Positions 1 through 8,885 of a stretch of 54,043 bases of DNA are shown here, piece after piece (positions within the stretch are counted from its first letter, which is position 1; each line of letters starts with the position of its first letter). The notes beneath the pieces are model-generated. The model worked only from the letters and a program-made list of their open reading frames with translations. It was not told where the DNA came from and ran no database searches. This DNA comes from Dehalococcoidia bacterium (GTDB lineage: Bacteria > Chloroflexota > Dehalococcoidia > UBA2979): positions 1-54,043 of the forward strand of contig SHYS01000010.1 in NCBI GenBank assembly GCA_009692685.1, written 5' to 3'. A program made the position numbers and the translations under genes.

Positions 1-324
1 GGCAGAAGCCTCGCCGGGATGATACATGGTGATGCGCGCGTACCTCAAGCTTTCAAGACGGAGGACGGCTATCGAATCGGTACGTGGGTCAGCAAGCAAC
101 GTACTAACCGCAGCACGCTGGCTGCTGAGCGCGTTGCCCGTTTAGAGGCGCTCTCTGGCTGGGTGTGGGAGATAAGGCAGCGTCGGGACGAGCCCTCACG
201 GTGGGTTCTGTCAGAACTCAGGGTTCATCGACGACCGATTCGCCCTCGGTGCCTCCCGTCCATCACGCGGCGCTCCTCGTCCCAGACCAACGAAGCTACA
301 CTCCCTCAGGACCCTGAGTCCTGA
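1..324 (+). pseudogene. Helicase-associated (HA) domain fragment, 5' cut by window edge
   Basis: The frame is open from base 1. Residues up to about position 190 match the helicase-associated repeat: KTEDGYRIGTWVSKQR, then AERVARLEAL and GWVWE. HA repeats occur in tandem at the C-terminal ends of large superfamily 2 helicases. After GWVWE the translation becomes arginine/serine-rich with no HA character until TGA at 322-324, so the true end of the domain was probably lost by frameshift or deletion. Only one repeat is visible, and the helicase core would lie outside the window. The family match is good; whether the gene is functional cannot be judged here. Confidence 0.6.
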
Positions 325-329
325 GGGAG
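301..329. terminator. Perfect 12-bp inverted repeat just upstream of cbiM
   Basis: CTCCCTCAGGAC (301-312) and GTCCTGAGGGAG (318-329) are exact reverse complements around a 5-nt loop. No T-run follows. It ends 12 bp before the GTG start of cbiM and 2 bp before its likely Shine-Dalgarno GAGGG. It may terminate upstream transcription or may act as a leader hairpin affecting cbiM translation. Confidence 0.6.
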
Positions 330-341
330 TCGAGGGCAAGC

Positions 342-1688
342 GTGCATATCCCAGATGGATATATTAGCCCGGCCTCGGCGGGGGCCATGTACGCACTGGC
401 CACACCGTTCTGGATGATTGCCGCTGCACGCGTGAAGCGCACAATCGGCGGACGAACGATTCCGCTGCTCGCGATCTTCTCGGCGTTCACGTTCGCGATC
501 ATGATGTTCAATGTCCCCGTTCCCGGGGGGACAACGGCCCACGGTGTGGGCGGCACGCTCACCGCGATCGCGGTGGGGCCGTGGGCAGCCGTGCTCTCAA
601 CCTCGGTGGCGCTGGTCATGCAGGCGCTCTTCTTCGGTGACGGAGGCATCACCGCCATCGGCGCCAACTGCTTCAACATGGGGGTCATGCTTCCGATGAC
701 CGGATACTGGACCTATCGTCTCGTTGCGAGCGGGAGCGAGGTGCTGTCGCAGCGGCGCGTCGTCGCAGCGGCCGTCGGCGCCTACGTGGGCATTACCTTC
801 GCTGCCTTGCTCGTGGCCCTCGAGCTGGGTATCCAGCCGCTGTTCTGGAGCACAAACGGCGTCCCTGACTACAGCCCCTATGGCTTTGCCGCGACGATTC
901 CGACGATGCTCGTCGCACACATGCTCGGGGCCTCGTTCGTGGAGGGCGCGATCACAGCGCTCGCCGTGAGCTACCTGCAGCGCTCGTATCCCGAGATCCT
1001 GCTGGGGCGCCGTGAGGCGACACCGGAGGACCGCCAACGCTCGTACATGGCGAAACCATGGATCGCTGGCGGGGCAGTGTCGGTCGTCTCGGTGCTGGCG
1101 GTCTTCGCCGGTGGTCTGTGGAAGGGCGGCGGCGACATCGAGCATTGGGCAGGCCTCGACTGGTCGACTGTCGACTGGGCCGCAGCTAGGAGTTCTGTGC
1201 TTACCTCGGCGATCGTGTCTGCGGTCGCCCTGCCGGTGCTGCACTTCGCCCTCCGGAGTGCTCGATGCTGGCGTGGCCCTCTCCTAGTCTTCGTGGCGAT
1301 CGTGATCTGGGTGCCTATCGGTCTGATCGCGCCCGGTGGCGCGTTCGCCGAAGACCAGAGCGTGACGCCCGACGAGCTGCATGCCGCGCTTGCTGCCCGC
1401 AGTGCCGGCGACTTATCGCTTTTCGATGCGTTGCCTGACGTGAACAAGACGTGCGAGTGCGTCCCGGCACGAATCAACGACGTGACGTTTGGACAGCGCA
1501 CCGCCGTGACCGGCTATCAGCCACCGTGGTTGAGCAAGGACGATCCGGCCTGGCAGCAGAATCTGGGGTACCAGTTTGCCGGATTGCTGGGTATGAGCGG
1601 CCTGGGACTCGTTGCCTGGATTGCATATCGAGCCGCCCGTTGGCTGGCTCCAGCCGCGCCTCCGGACTGGCGAACTGCCGAGGAGTGA
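342..1688 (+). CDS. cbiM: CbiM-type cobalt/nickel ECF transporter substrate-binding membrane subunit with long C-terminal extension
   Basis: The 448-residue integral membrane protein starts at GTG 342 (GAGGG upstream) with MHIPDGYIS, the metal-coordinating N-terminus typical of CbiM/NikM S components. The first ~230 residues carry the CbiM helices, including FNVPVPGGTTAHGVGG and GANCFNMGV. Residues ~240-448 add helices plus an extracytoplasmic segment with a CEC motif, then a last helix; this resembles a fused CbiN/PDGLE-type accessory domain, although PDGLE itself is not present. No separate cbiN is seen. It overlaps cbiQ by 4 bp and heads a cbiM-cbiQ-cbiO operon. Co versus Ni cannot be decided; I see no cobalamin riboswitch in the upstream 340 bp. 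Confidence 0.9.
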   Translation: MHIPDGYISPASAGAMYALATPFWMIAAARVKRTIGGRTIPLLAIFSAFTFAIMMFNVPVPGGTTAHGVGGTLTAIAVGPWAAVLSTSVALVMQALFFGDGGITAIGANCFNMGVMLPMTGYWTYRLVASGSEVLSQRRVVAAAVGAYVGITFAALLVALELGIQPLFWSTNGVPDYSPYGFAATIPTMLVAHMLGASFVEGAITALAVSYLQRSYPEILLGRREATPEDRQRSYMAKPWIAGGAVSVVSVLAVFAGGLWKGGGDIEHWAGLDWSTVDWAAARSSVLTSAIVSAVALPVLHFALRSARCWRGPLLVFVAIVIWVPIGLIAPGGAFAEDQSVTPDELHAALAARSAGDLSLFDALPDVNKTCECVPARINDVTFGQRTAVTGYQPPWLSKDDPAWQQNLGYQFAGLLGMSGLGLVAWIAYRAARWLAPAAPPDWRTAEE

Positions 1689-2560
1689 GTACCGAAGCGC
1701 CGGTCGCGGCGCCAGCCAACCGTAAGCGGCGAAGGCCCAATTTCGTCGAACGGACGCTTGCCGGCATCAGCGCGGCCGTCGAGCTGGCGCTGTTCTCAGA
1801 GGCGCACGCGCGACGGCCGGGCTACCTCCAGCATCGCGATGCACGAGGCAAGCTCGTCGCGTTCGCCGTGCTCGTGATTGCCGCCAACCTGTCGCGCCAC
1901 TGGGGTGTCCTCGTTGCGCTCGAGATTGTCGCGATCGGTGGAGCTGCTGCTTCTCAGGTCGAGCTGAGTACCTTCCTGAAGCGTGTCTGGTTCGGCGTCC
2001 CCATCTTCAGCGGGATGGTTGTGCTGCCCTCGATATTCTTCCTCGGCGGCCCCGCCCTGGTCTCGGTGCCGCTCGGACTGTTCACCCTGTCCGTGTCACG
2101 CGCCGGGGTGTTCGCTGCTGGAGTCTTCGTGCTCCGAGTCGGTGCCTCCGTCTCGTTTGCCGTGCTCCTGGTGCTGACGACTCCGTGGGCGGAGATCCTG
2201 AAGTCGCTCCGTGCGTTTCGTGTACCGACTCTCTTCGTCGTCGTGCTGGCGATGACCTACCGGTACCTGTTCCTATTCCTCCATACCGTGAACGGAATCT
2301 TTCTCGCGAGGCAGGCCCGGACGGTCGCCTCCACGACCGGCCGCGAACAGCGCCGCTGGATCGTGCAGGCGCTCGGCGTGCTGATGCATCGCTCGTTTCG
2401 GATGAGCGAGGATGTCTATCAGGCGATGCTGGCGCGAGGCTTCGACAACCGCTTTCGTACACTCGCCTTCTCCGGCTTCGGGGTTGGCGACGCGACTCTT
2501 GTGCTCATGGCCGTCGTCGTCGCCGGACTCGCCATCGTTGCTGGATACCGGCCAGCATGA
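1685..2560 (+). CDS. cbiQ: ECF transporter T component (CbiQ family)
   Basis: The 291-residue membrane protein couples the ATPase to the metal-binding S subunit. GTG 1685 overlaps the cbiM stop (GTGA), which fixes the start better than the further-upstream open frame. Several hydrophobic helices span residues ~55-210, and the cytoplasmic coupling motif A-M-L-A-R-G-F lies at residues 247-253, matching the Ala-Arg-Gly signature of T components that dock onto CbiO. The stop TGA overlaps the ATG of cbiO. Translational coupling of all three genes implies a single metal importer. Confidence 0.9.
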   Translation: MSTEAPVAAPANRKRRRPNFVERTLAGISAAVELALFSEAHARRPGYLQHRDARGKLVAFAVLVIAANLSRHWGVLVALEIVAIGGAAASQVELSTFLKRVWFGVPIFSGMVVLPSIFFLGGPALVSVPLGLFTLSVSRAGVFAAGVFVLRVGASVSFAVLLVLTTPWAEILKSLRAFRVPTLFVVVLAMTYRYLFLFLHTVNGIFLARQARTVASTTGREQRRWIVQALGVLMHRSFRMSEDVYQAMLARGFDNRFRTLAFSGFGVGDATLVLMAVVVAGLAIVAGYRPA

Positions 2561-3405
2561 CGGCGCTCGCTACGGCACCCGTCTTCGAGCTCGCCGAAGT
2601 CTGCTACGCCTACAGCGGCGGTCCGGTGGCGCTCGATCGCGTCACGCTCACCATACGCGAGGGCGAGCGCGTGGTGTTGCTCGGCGCCAACGGCAGCGGG
2701 AAGTCCACATTGCTGAAACTCATGGACGGGCTGCTCCCACCGACGGCCGGACGGCTGCGCGTGTACGGCGTCGAGGCATCGCAGCTCGCCGACGATGTAG
2801 ACGCGACGCACCATTTCCATCGACGCGTCGGCATCGTCTTCCAGGATCCGGACATCCAGCTCTTCTCTCCGACCGTTGGTGATGACGTTGCCTTCGGTCC
2901 GCTGCAGCTGGGACTACCGCTTGTCGAGGTCCGTCATCGAGTTGAAGCGGCGCTGAGCAAGATGGGCATCCTGCATCTTCGGGACCGGGCGCCGTTCGAA
3001 CTGTCCGGTGGCGAAAAGAAACGCGCAGCCATCGCCTCCGTGCTGTCGCTCGAGCCCGACGTGATCCTGCTCGACGAGCCGACCGCCAGCCTTGACCCCC
3101 GCACGAAGTGGTCGCTCGTAAGCTTGCTGCAGCAGCTCGCGGCGGAGGGGAAGACGCTGGTGGCAGCGACGCACGAGCTGGAGATCGTGCCGCTCATTGC
3201 CGACCGCGTGATCGTCATTGGCGAGAACCGGAGCGTGCTGGCCGATGGCACCCCGGACGCGATACTCGCCGACCGTGCCCTGCTCATTCGAGCGAACATC
3301 ATCCACGAGCATCTGCACCGGCATGTCACACTCCTGCACGAGCACATGCACGAGGATGGTCATCACGACGACGAGGGCGTGTCAGCGGGCAATGAGGCTG
3401 GCTAG
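2557..3405 (+). CDS. cbiO: ECF transporter ATPase (CbiO) with histidine-rich C-terminal tail
   Basis: The 282-residue ABC ATPase energises cobalt/nickel uptake. Walker A GANGSGKST is near residue 43, Q-loop VFQDPD follows, the signature LSGGEKKR is at ~149, Walker B ILLDEP at ~170, and the switch histidine is in ATHELE. The last ~30 residues are unusually rich in histidine and acidic residues (HEHLHRHV, LHEHMHEDGHHDDE), a likely metal-binding tail that could buffer or sense the imported cation; that role is inference. ATG 2557 overlaps the cbiQ stop. The gene ends with TAG and no obvious terminator follows. Confidence 0.93.
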   Translation: MTALATAPVFELAEVCYAYSGGPVALDRVTLTIREGERVVLLGANGSGKSTLLKLMDGLLPPTAGRLRVYGVEASQLADDVDATHHFHRRVGIVFQDPDIQLFSPTVGDDVAFGPLQLGLPLVEVRHRVEAALSKMGILHLRDRAPFELSGGEKKRAAIASVLSLEPDVILLDEPTASLDPRTKWSLVSLLQQLAAEGKTLVAATHELEIVPLIADRVIVIGENRSVLADGTPDAILADRALLIRANIIHEHLHRHVTLLHEHMHEDGHHDDEGVSAGNEAG

Positions 3406-3438
3406 ATCCGACGATCGCGCGCTCCGCCAGTTTGACCG

Positions 3439-3795
3439 CTAGTGAGTTGCGACTCGCGTGCTCCGCAGAAGTTGTAGCAGGGCTGCGGCAGGCGAGTCCG
3501 CGATCTCCTCCAAACTCAACGACTGCCGACGTCGCCAGTTCGGGTGCTCGGTCGTCGTGCCGGGGAGGTTCTCCTGTTCAACTTCTCCGAGCAGGTCCGC
3601 CAAAGCGACGAACACGATGTCCGCGGGACCGCTGTCGATGTGCGCCAGGCACGCCTGCACGAGCGCGCCCTCGCTCTCATCTTCGCCCTGAACCTCGAGG
3701 AGTCGACGCAGTTTCGCGACCAGCTCCTGTCGCTCGGCGCGCGGACACGGCGAACGGCCGACGAGCTCGTGGCGCCTCGCTCGGCTGCGCGCCGC
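3439..3795 (-). pseudogene. malQ: C-terminal remnant of 4-alpha-glucanotransferase (malQ)
   Basis: Reading the minus strand from about 3795 gives ~117 residues with the hallmark tail of glycoside hydrolase family 77 enzymes: ALADLLGEVEQENLPGTTTE followed by HPNWRRR, then a normal stop at 3439. The catalytic barrel (over 400 residues) is missing; the 5' side runs straight into the 3' end of the dienelactone hydrolase gene at 3799. It is therefore a 5'-truncated relic, not a gene. No start codon or ribosome binding site is apparent at the junction. It indicates a past alpha-glucan disproportionation function here and a deletion or rearrangement. Confidence 0.75.
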
Positions 3796-3798
3796 CCG

Positions 3799-4572
3799 TC
3801 AGCTCGCCCAGTAATTGCCGCTTTGCATGAAATCTAGGATGCGACGCCACGAGTCATTAACGGCATCAACGTTGTCGGCGAAATGACGGTCGAAGAACGA
3901 GTGCGGCGCACCCGGATACGAGACGAGCTTGTGCTCGACCTTCGCAGCACTCAGCGCGCGGTCGAACTTCTCGATGTCCTCGGCGGTGATTCCCTGGTCC
4001 GCCCCGCCCAGCAACCCGAGGAGCGGCGTGCGGAAGTCCGGCACACGTTCGATCACCGGAGCCGAGCCGTCGCGCTGCGGACGAGTCGGGGAGCCGTACA
4101 TGCCGACCACACCGGCGATACCATTTACGGTTTGCGCCATAATCCACGAATTACCGCCACCGAAGCAGAATCCGATGGTGAAGACGGGCCGAGCGTCCTG
4201 ACCCGGGCGAGCCCGCAGCCGGTCCACGCACGCCTGGACGTCAGCGGAGATGCCCGGCACCGTGCACTGTGCGACGTGGGGCATGAACTCGAAGCCCTCG
4301 GGGCGCTTCGCCACCCCGGCTGTTCGACCAAAGTAGTCGAACGCTATGGCGTCGTAGCCGACGGCCGCGAAGCGCAGCGCAAGCTCCTCGTAGAAGTGGT
4401 GCAGACCTCGGACGTCGGGCAGGATCACGATGGCCGGCTCTTCTGGCTCGCTTGCCCAGGCGGCGAATGCGGCGAAGCGATTGCCGTCCGACGCTGCTAG
4501 CTCGAGGCCCTCGTGGTCCACGGCGCCGCCTCGGAACTGGGGCTGTGTGGGAGTGGGGCTGCTGCTGTCCAT
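3799..4572 (-). CDS. Dienelactone hydrolase family protein
   Basis: The 257-residue cytosolic alpha/beta hydrolase has the cysteine-nucleophile elbow GFCFGGG typical of dienelactone hydrolases, the acid in GLLGGADQG and the histidine in GAPHSFFDR, so the Cys-Asp-His triad is complete. The N-terminal oxyanion region reads ILPDVRGLHHFYEE. ATG 4572 has AGAGAGG upstream and a TATAAT box 31 nt away. Family members hydrolyse lactones and esters in aromatic degradation, but many are of unknown substrate; no pathway partner lies nearby. It is divergent from the FKBP gene at 4638. Confidence 0.88.
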   Translation of the reverse strand: MDSSSPTPTQPQFRGGAVDHEGLELAASDGNRFAAFAAWASEPEEPAIVILPDVRGLHHFYEELALRFAAVGYDAIAFDYFGRTAGVAKRPEGFEFMPHVAQCTVPGISADVQACVDRLRARPGQDARPVFTIGFCFGGGNSWIMAQTVNGIAGVVGMYGSPTRPQRDGSAPVIERVPDFRTPLLGLLGGADQGITAEDIEKFDRALSAAKVEHKLVSYPGAPHSFFDRHFADNVDAVNDSWRRILDFMQSGNYWAS

Positions 4573-4602
4573 GTGGGCCTCTCTCTGGGCTTCGTGCGGC
4601 GC

Positions 4603-4608
4603 ATTATA
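4603..4608 (-). promoter_or_regulatory. Candidate -10 box for the dienelactone hydrolase gene
   Basis: On the minus strand the hexamer is a perfect TATAAT, rare in this GC-rich region, 30 nt before ATG 4572 in the 65-bp divergent spacer. No good -35 hexamer is seen 16-18 nt further upstream, so this is tentative. Confidence 0.35.
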
Positions 4609-4637
4609 CGATGCGGTATCCGGAAGCGAGGTCGTGC

Positions 4638-5066
4638 ATGCTCCAGGACGGGGATCTCATCGAGCTGCACTTCCACGGCACGCTCGATGACGGCGCGGTC
4701 TTCGACTCGTCACGGGGCCGGTCGCCACGGTTCTTTGTGATTGGAGCCGGACAACTTATCCCGGCCTTCGAGCGGGCGCTGCTCACGATGCATCCCGGCG
4801 AGACGCGCACAATCCGGATCACCGCCGCAGAGGCCTATGGCGAGCGCGAGCGCGCTCTCGTCTTCGAGGCACCACGTGAGGAAGCGCCGCCCGACGCGGC
4901 GGTAGGCGACGAGGTCTCGCTCGTCGGAGGTCGTCCAGCGCGTATTACCGCCATGACCTCGCAGCGAGTCACCGTAGACGGGAACCATCCATTCGCTGGT
5001 CACGCCCTCAATTTCGAGATTCAGCTGATCTCCGTGCGGCCACGAAGCGAGGGGATCCCGGGATGA
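4638..5066 (+). CDS. FKBP-type peptidyl-prolyl cis-trans isomerase (SlyD-like)
   Basis: The 142-residue cytosolic protein begins LQDGDLIELHFHGTLDDGAV, with FDSS, FVIGAGQLIPAFERAL and GETRTIRITAAEAYGERE, the classic FKBP core interrupted by an insert-in-flap domain as in SlyD. The C-terminal half (VGDEVSLVGGRPARIT, VDGNHPFAGHALNFEIQL) matches SlyD, but the histidine/cysteine-rich metal-binding tail of enterobacterial SlyD is absent. It accelerates proline isomerisation and acts as a folding helper. ATG 4638 was chosen because the FKBP fold starts directly after it; an in-frame upstream ATG would add nine residues. Confidence 0.9.
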   Translation: MLQDGDLIELHFHGTLDDGAVFDSSRGRSPRFFVIGAGQLIPAFERALLTMHPGETRTIRITAAEAYGERERALVFEAPREEAPPDAAVGDEVSLVGGRPARITAMTSQRVTVDGNHPFAGHALNFEIQLISVRPRSEGIPG

Positions 5067-5151
5067 CGTTCAGAGCCCGCCATACTAATCTTCTCGTAAA
5101 CGTGAATGTGAATCTGTTATGGACCCTTAGTCCTCGCCGTGAAAGCCGTGC

Positions 5152-6645
5152 TTGGTGGATCGCAATCCCGTTGGTCCACAGGACGACGCCCCGGTGTCGG
5201 CGGTACCGGCCGACAGGCGCCCGCAGGACACCGGAGATGCGAATACCGCGCCGTACAACCTCGCGGCGCGCGTGTTCGGCGCCAGACGATCGGGATCGGT
5301 AGCGGCGTTGGCGCCAGAAGCCGGAGCCGCCTCCGGTGCGGCGGTGGTACGAAATGCTTCGCCAACGGTGAGTCTGACAGGCGCGCCGACGGTTCGGGTT
5401 GGCACATTCAGTGCGCTCAATGACTCCAATTTCCGGCTACTCTACTTTGGAAACATCCTGCAGTTTGGCTCGATGCAGATGCAGCTCCTCGTGCGGGGCT
5501 TCCTCGTCTTCCAGCTGACGGGGTCGTTCGCGGCGCTGGGCACGATGGCCCTTGCGAACGCAGTACACGGGCTCATCTTCTCCCCGATCGGCGGCGTGGT
5601 TGCCGACCGAGCACCCAAGAAGACGGTGACTCAGTTCGCGCAGGCTTATAACATCGGTAACGCGGCGGTACTTGCGATCCTCGCCGGAGTGTTCTTCGTC
5701 CTCCACCTCGCGTTCTGGCACCTCTTTCTGGGCGCCGCTCTGCAGGGCGGCGTGAACTCGGTCATGATGCCGGCTCGGCAGTCGATCATCTCGGACCTCG
5801 TCGGCCGCGAGAGGTTGATGAACGCCATCGCGCTCAACACCTCCGGCCAGAACCTGATGCAGCTCATCGGGCCCGCGCTCGGCGGCTTCCTCATCGCGTT
5901 GGTGAGTCCGGCGGCGGTATTCGCGACGATGGCCGCGATGTACGCGCTGGCCGCCACATTCACCATGCGACTGCCGAAGCACCAGCTGTACGAGTTCGTG
6001 GCCGTCCCCGGTGTCGGACGCGGCCGTGTCCCACGGAGTCGAGGTGCGGGCGCGCTCAAGGATCTCGTCGATGGGATGAAGTACGTCGCAAAGGACCGCG
6101 TCATCAGGATGCTGATGATCGTCAACTTCATGATCGTCCTCGTCGCAATGCCATACACGATGCTGCTGCCAGGGTTCGTCAAGGAAGTCCTGCACAAAGG
6201 CGCGCGGGAGCAAGGCCTGATGGTGGCGCTCTCAGGGGTCGGCGCCCTCGTCGGATCGCTTGTCGTCGCGTCAGGTTCGGAGCATGGACGTGGGAAGTAC
6301 ATGATCGCCTGGGGCGCGCTTCTCGGATGCGCGTTGGTGGCGTTCGCCATTTCGACGAACTACTAGATCACGCTGCCATTCATGCTGTTGAGCGGCGCCG
6401 GTCAGGCGGGTCGAATGTCAGTCGGCTAGGTGCTCGTCCAGTCGTACTCCGAGCCCGAGTTCCGAGGCCGCGTGCAGTCTGTCTGGTTCATGCAGTTCGC
6501 CTTGGTGCAGTTCGGTACCTTCTTCGTTGGCCTGCTCGCAGAGTTCTTTGGGCCGCAGTTCGCTATCGGCGGACTTGCCTTTCTCATGGTGATTGCGATG
6601 GGCCTCGTAGCGCTCTTCATGCCGACGATTCGCAAGCTGGACTGA
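5152..6645 (+). pseudogene. MFS_3-family exporter interrupted by two in-frame TAG codons
   Basis: One reading frame encodes a complete ~12-helix transporter of the EntS/MFS_3 type: SALNDSNFRLLYFGN starts helix 1, PARQSIISDLVGRERLMNA is the central loop, and EPEFRGRVQSVW is the conserved C-terminal loop. TAG occurs at 6364-6366 (after ...AISTNY) and again at 6427-6429 (after ...RMSVG), both where homologues continue, and the frame stays open to 6645. Tryptophan codons (TGG) changed by one base would explain both. The N-terminal ~75 residues are low-complexity and the start is uncertain (TTG/GTG near 5152). Most likely a recent pseudogene; otherwise a truncated 404-residue product. Confidence 0.75.
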
Positions 6646-6781
6646 CCGGCGCGCGACGTACCGGGGCGCCCTTGACCTGGCAGGCCGGACCTCGAGGGCG
6701 TCGTGACTTGGACTGTGACGAGTACTTCTCGCGGGTCACTCAGGACGCGGCATTACCACTCATTCGCGCACTCGCGAATCG

Positions 6782-7085
6782 CTAGGGTTGCCCAGGCCCG
6801 GACGCGCCACCGCCGCGAGCAACGTCGCCGGAAGCCGACACCGCAGGGGTACCTCGTCCTGACGCCGCCAGGACAGACTGCAGTAGCGCGGTCCCTTCCA
6901 TCGGAATTGCCGACAGCGGCCCGTCCGGGCTCGGCCTGAGACCCGCTAGCACAATCGCCAGCAGGCGCCGCGTCGCGCCAGAGCGGCCGCCTCCCGTATC
7001 AGCGGCGATCGCCGAGGCAGCGAAGATCAGTAGCGGCATGTCCGTCGGGCTCATGTCTGTGCGAACTGCGCCTGCACGAAGCTCG
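6782..7085 (-). pseudogene. C-terminal fragment of a TetR/AcrR-type regulator
   Basis: The minus-strand translation ELRAGAVRTDMSPTDMPLLI, followed by a small hydrophobic helix and TRRLLAIVLAGLRP, matches the ligand-binding C-terminus of TetR-family repressors (GxVRxDxxPxDxxxLL ... LxIxLxGLR). The stop is at 6782. The helix-turn-helix half is missing because the frame runs into the truncated surface-protein gene at about 7060-7085. It cannot bind DNA as it stands. It lies convergent to the broken MFS exporter, a common regulator-pump pairing, so it may once have controlled that pump (inference). The 136 bp between 6645 and 6782 hold nothing I recognise. Confidence 0.6.
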
Positions 7086-8287
7086 GTAACGTGGTCACCT
7101 GCCAGCTCACTGGCCTGAGCGGTGGACCGCACACGGTGACCATCCCGGTAACGGCACCGGATGGCACCCCGAACACCGAGTGCACGGCCTACAACAACCA
7201 GGCGTCGGTCACGTCAGGCGTGAGCGCCGAGACGACATCGAACCAGAGCAGCGTGACCGTCACGGGGTGCATCCAGATCCCGCAGACTGGCTCGATCCGC
7301 GTCGAGAAGGTCGCGTACGACACCAACGGCGCGTTCATCGCCGCCGGGAGCTTCACCTTCCTCGTCGACAGCGTGGCCCAGGCTCCGGCGGTCGCCGGGG
7401 CGGGCTTACAGACCTACGGTGGTTTCAGCGTCGGTAGTCCCGCGGTGACTGAGCAGGGCCAGAGTGGCTGGACCAACCTCTGTGGAGCGACACTGAACAA
7501 GCTCCAGGCTGAGAGCTGTCGAAGCGCCTTCACCTGCGTACCGTCGCCGAGCAGCCTCAGCCAGTCGGTGAACGCCTCAGTCAACACCGAGGTAATCTCG
7601 ACGGTCTGCTGGTTGTACCAGCAGACCGCGAAGCCAACGCCGCCGCCATCCAACGGCGATGGAGGCACCGACAGCAGCACGCCGACGCCGACCCCGCAGG
7701 TACAGGTCCTCGGTTCAAACGCGCAGATCGTGAAGGTGCGTTCCTCGGCGGACCCGGCACGAGTCGGTGAGCGAGTGAACTTCACCGCCACGCTGAGCAT
7801 AACCGGTGACACCACCGTCACCGGTACCACCGTGACGGACACCTTCGAGCACGCGTACCTGCGGTTCGTCTCGGCAACGCCAGCAGGCTGCACCGTCGCC
7901 GCAGGCGTCCCGGACGCGACACACAGCCTCATCACCTGCCCGGCCGGCGACGTGACGCCGGGGACAATTGGGAACCCGGGTACGAAGTCTGTCGCCTACC
8001 AGTTCGTCTTCGACGCGCTGCAGGCGACACCGTCGCGCACCGTGAACTCCGCGGCTGCGAAGGCAGACCTCGATGGAACTGGCCCGCATGGCCTGGCGAA
8101 CATTGGTCCGACCGTCGCGGACGTCGCCATCATCGACCTGCCGGCGACGCTGCCAAAGGCCGGTGCGGGCATCCTCCGGCTGCTGGTACCCGCGATGCAG
8201 TCCTGGATGGTCCAGGCCCTGGTAGTGCTGGTGGCAAGCGCGACGCTGGGCGCAGGCAGCACACGCCTCAACCGCCGCCGGCTGTAG
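7058..8287 (+). pseudogene. 5'-truncated surface protein with DUF11-like repeats and C-terminal membrane anchor
   Basis: About 410 residues are open to a TAG at 8285-8287. They include a DUF11-like Ig-fold segment (VNFTATLSITGDTTVTGTTV, then DTFEHAYLRFVSATPAGC), an earlier CNA-B/prealbumin-like segment (GSIRVEKVAYDTNGAFIAAGS), a threonine/proline linker and a final hydrophobic helix followed by RLNRRRL, a typical cell-surface anchor. The first visible residues (CTKLGNVVTCQLTGLSGG) are the middle of another DUF11 repeat, and no signal peptide precedes them. The gene therefore lost its 5' part at the junction with the TetR fragment. Translation from GTG 7091 would give a protein that cannot be exported normally. 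Confidence 0.65.
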
Positions 8288-8319
8288 CAACCAGCAATGG
8301 TAAACGAGCGCACCTGCAC

Positions 8320-8356
8320 GAATGGGCGCCCGAGGAGTCACCTCGGGCGCCCATTC
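8320..8356. terminator. Perfect 16-bp stem bidirectional terminator
   Basis: GAATGGGCGCCCGAGG (8320-8335) pairs exactly with CCTCGGGCGCCCATTC (8341-8356) around loop AGTCA. It sits between two convergent genes ending at 8287 (+) and 8385 (-). There is no long U-tract (TTCTTCG follows), so it is a U-poor intrinsic terminator. Confidence 0.85.
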
Positions 8357-8384
8357 TTCGTCTGCGGCGGACTTGCTGGCGGCG

Positions 8385-8885
8385 TCAGCGCTGTTCGAGG
8401 GCCGCCATGATCTGGTCGGTATGCACGGCATCGTGGACCGCCTGCGCCAGCAGGTGACCGAGGACGGTGTCCTCGAAGCCCCACGGTGCGAGCAACGACA
8501 GCTCGAGGACACTCGGTTCGAGGGCGTACACCACGTCGAGAAGCGCGTCACGCGTGGCGTCCAGGTGCCTCCTGCGCTCCTCGACGCTGCTTGCGGCGCC
8601 GGCGGCACGTCCCGCCTCGATCTGCGCCGCGTTCCAGGCAGACCAGTCGGCATCGGGTGACGCCGTGGCCTCGAAAGTCCGAGAGCCAGCGGTCACGTCG
8701 CGCAGGAAGTCGATGGTGAGGTTGTCCCAAGCGGCGAGGTGGGTAAGCAGGTCGCGCACGCGCCACTCGCCGTGCACGACCTGCTCCGCCCCCGCTTCGT
8801 CCAGCTCCTCGATCACCGCCAGCAGCCGCTTGCGGGCGCTCTGCAGGGCCACCAGGTGGTCGACGCTGTCGTACGCGTTGGTCAC
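8385..8885 (-). CDS. ClbS/DfsB-like four-helix bundle protein (DinB superfamily)
   Basis: This 166-residue all-helical protein starts at GTG 8885, with GGAGG five to six bases upstream. Key segments are GEWRVRDLLTHLAAWDN in helix 2 and AQAVHDAVHTDQIMAAL in helix 4; the conserved histidines are those that bind metal in DinB/maleylpyruvate-isomerase-like proteins. The PWGFEDTVLGHLLAQ region resembles the ClbS/DfsB family. Relatives range from thiol-dependent transferases to colibactin resistance hydrolases, so the reaction here is unknown. It is convergent with the surface-protein fragment. Confidence 0.75.
   Translation of the reverse strand: MTNAYDSVDHLVALQSARKRLLAVIEELDEAGAEQVVHGEWRVRDLLTHLAAWDNLTIDFLRDVTAGSRTFEATASPDADWSAWNAAQIEAGRAAGAASSVEERRRHLDATRDALLDVVYALEPSVLELSLLAPWGFEDTVLGHLLAQAVHDAVHTDQIMAALEQR

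Noticed and set aside
1..341. Cobalamin or NiCo riboswitch upstream of cbiM
   Set aside because: No B12 box or NiCo-type four-helix core is visible; only the perfect hairpin at 301-329.
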